A DNA stretch of 64,000 nt, taken from the NCBI RefSeq assembly GCF_000292525.1, contig NZ_AEYF01000044.1, positions 558,001 through 622,000 on the forward strand, read 5' to 3'. The position numbers and the translations under genes were made by a program. Source of the stretch: Rhizobium sp. CCGE 510. Its GTDB lineage: Bacteria > Pseudomonadota > Alphaproteobacteria > Rhizobiales > Rhizobiaceae. This document shows, in pieces, positions 62,937 to 64,000 of this stretch. A model generated the notes under the pieces. The model had not been told where the DNA came from and did not search any database. It saw only the letters and a list, made by a program, of their open reading frames with translations. How positions within the stretch are numbered: the first letter of the stretch is position 1; each line of letters begins with the position of its first letter.

Positions 62937-63962
62937 TCAGCTCTCGAGACCTTTCAGCACATTGGCAACGTTGAGGCCGATTTCCGGCACGCCGTAGCCG
63001 CCCTCCATGCAGACGAGCACCGGCAGGCCGGCGGCGGAGATCATCTCTCCCATGCGAATGAAGTCATCCGATTTCAGCTGGAAGAAGGAGATCGGATCGC
63101 GTTCGAAGGTATCGACGCCGAGCGCCACGACGATCGCCTCGGCGCCGAAGGCCTTGATACGGGCAAGCGCATCGGCAAGGGCCGAAGACCAGGCCTCCCA
63201 GGGCGTGCCCGGCGGCATCGGATAATTGCGGTTGGCGCCGGTGCCCGCCCCCTCGCCCTCCTCGTCGGCATGGCCAAGGAAATAAGGAAAGGCATGCATG
63301 GGATCGCCATGCAGCGAGGCGGTGAAGACGTCGCCTCTGTGATAGAAGAGATCCTGAGTGCCGTTGCCATGGTGGAAATCGACATCCAGCACCGCGACTT
63401 TCCTCGCACCATGGTCGAGCAGCCGCTGCGCCGCGACACCTGAATTGTTGATGAAGCAATAGCCGCCGAAGAGATCGATGCCGGCATGGTGGCCGGGCGG
63501 GCGGCAGAGCGCGAAGGCAAAGCGATTGCCGGCATTCAGCCAGTCGGCGCCGGTGATCGCGCAGCGCATGGAAGCGATCGCCGCCGCGTAGGAACCCTTG
63601 GTGATCGAGGTGTCGGCGGCATTGGCATAGTGGCCGATCGCGCCGACGATATTCTCGGGCACGCGCTGGCTGGTGCGGCGAACGGCGAAGGAATTGGCGA
63701 TCGCCTCGCCGGTGAAACCGGCCGCCACCCAGCGGTCCCAAACGGTGGCGAGAAAATCCAGATAGGCGGGATCGTGCACCTTCAGCGCCGTTTCCAGTCC
63801 GTGCGGATCGGGTGCCACGACATCGGCAAAGCCGACCTGCTTGACCGCCGCCAGGATCCATTCGGCGCGAAACGGCGCCTCGAAGGGCGTCACCAGTTGG
63901 CCGGCATGCAGCTCGGTCTTGGCATCGCGCAGCTTGTGATCTTCGGAATAGATGACGCGCAT
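62937..63962 (-). CDS. Histone deacetylase family (acetylpolyamine amidohydrolase-like)
   Basis: 341 residues. Zinc-dependent deacetylase motifs: AFALCRPPGHHAG (His158, His159), GYCFINNSGVAAQRLL, VAVLDVDFHHGNGTQDLFY (Asp195, His197 ligands), ALGVDTFERDPI (Asp) and VCMEGGYGVPEIGLNVANVL (the GGY turn). Bacterial members deacetylate polyamines or other small amides. It is followed directly by recX, so they may be co-transcribed. Confidence 0.93.
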   Translation of the reverse strand: MRVIYSEDHKLRDAKTELHAGQLVTPFEAPFRAEWILAAVKQVGFADVVAPDPHGLETALKVHDPAYLDFLATVWDRWVAAGFTGEAIANSFAVRRTSQRVPENIVGAIGHYANAADTSITKGSYAAAIASMRCAITGADWLNAGNRFAFALCRPPGHHAGIDLFGGYCFINNSGVAAQRLLDHGARKVAVLDVDFHHGNGTQDLFYHRGDVFTASLHGDPMHAFPYFLGHADEEGEGAGTGANRNYPMPPGTPWEAWSSALADALARIKAFGAEAIVVALGVDTFERDPISFFQLKSDDFIRMGEMISAAGLPVLVCMEGGYGVPEIGLNVANVLKGLES

Positions 63963-64000
63963 TTCAGATCCTGCCTTTGATTGACAATGGAGATTTACAC

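Overview
This window looks like chromosomal DNA of a Rhizobium, in the R. etli / R. leguminosarum range. The base composition is GC-rich and the genes are typically alphaproteobacterial. It carries the rhizobial phospholipid N-methyltransferase PmtA, an FzlA-like GST, an infC gene with an ATT start codon, an Irr-type ICE box in front of mbfA, and several families of rhizobial intergenic palindromic repeats. The placement rests on recognised protein families, not on a database search. Most of the window is ordinary core chromosome; I see no phage, no complete IS element, no CRISPR array, and no rRNA or tRNA gene.

Layout. 1-2.6 kb: a sugar ABC operon (ATPase fragment and binding protein) divergent from a LacI regulator, with two matching operators between them. 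2.6-6.9 kb: cupin, yraN, rsmI, dnaN and a DUF72 protein. 6.9-10.7 kb: pmtA, a degenerate histidine phosphatase, pyrF, DUF1330, an NDUFA9-like protein and a small secreted peptide. 10.9-17 kb: an envelope, division and RNA-modification group (uppP, fzlA-like, queG, SDR, rlpA with a 26-bp tandem repeat across its stop codon, and an RsmB-type methyltransferase). 17.1-22.3 kb: a periplasmic cluster of imelysin, di-heme oxidoreductase, a second imelysin and a DUF1513 protein. 22.3-26.4 kb: DUF2252, thioesterase, MTA/SAH nucleosidase-like and guaA.

26.4-27.9 kb is the main accessory patch. A lower-GC stretch follows guaA and carries one unfamiliar gene whose acidic motifs suggest an RNase H-fold (DUF3800-like) protein. 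It sits beside the frameshifted 3' remnant of a GNAT acetyltransferase gene, which suggests an insertion or replacement. 28-32.5 kb: a PEBP protein with an AraC regulator, a SWIM-SNF2 helicase and the remnant of a LysR gene.

32.5-51.9 kb is mostly small metabolic and regulatory units: ogt; an M14-like deacylase; Spx/ArsC; YbaK; a MarR/GST pair with two palindromic operators; an M29 aminopeptidase; an EVE-VOC-WYL regulator operon with two matching TGCCA-N5-TGGCA operators; xseA; a GT-C membrane enzyme opposite a GT2-GtrA pair; two aldo/keto reductases; and a DUF892 ferritin-like protein. 51.9-57.1 kb is the translation block pheT-pheS, rplT-rpmI and infC. 57.3-64 kb carries a hydrolase, a transglutaminase-like protease with a CtrA-type box upstream, mbfA divergent from a truncated haemoglobin, an EamA exporter, recX and a histone-deacetylase-family amidohydrolase. 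Two iron-related systems (the imelysin cluster and mbfA) lie in the same window; only mbfA shows a clear iron-regulator site.
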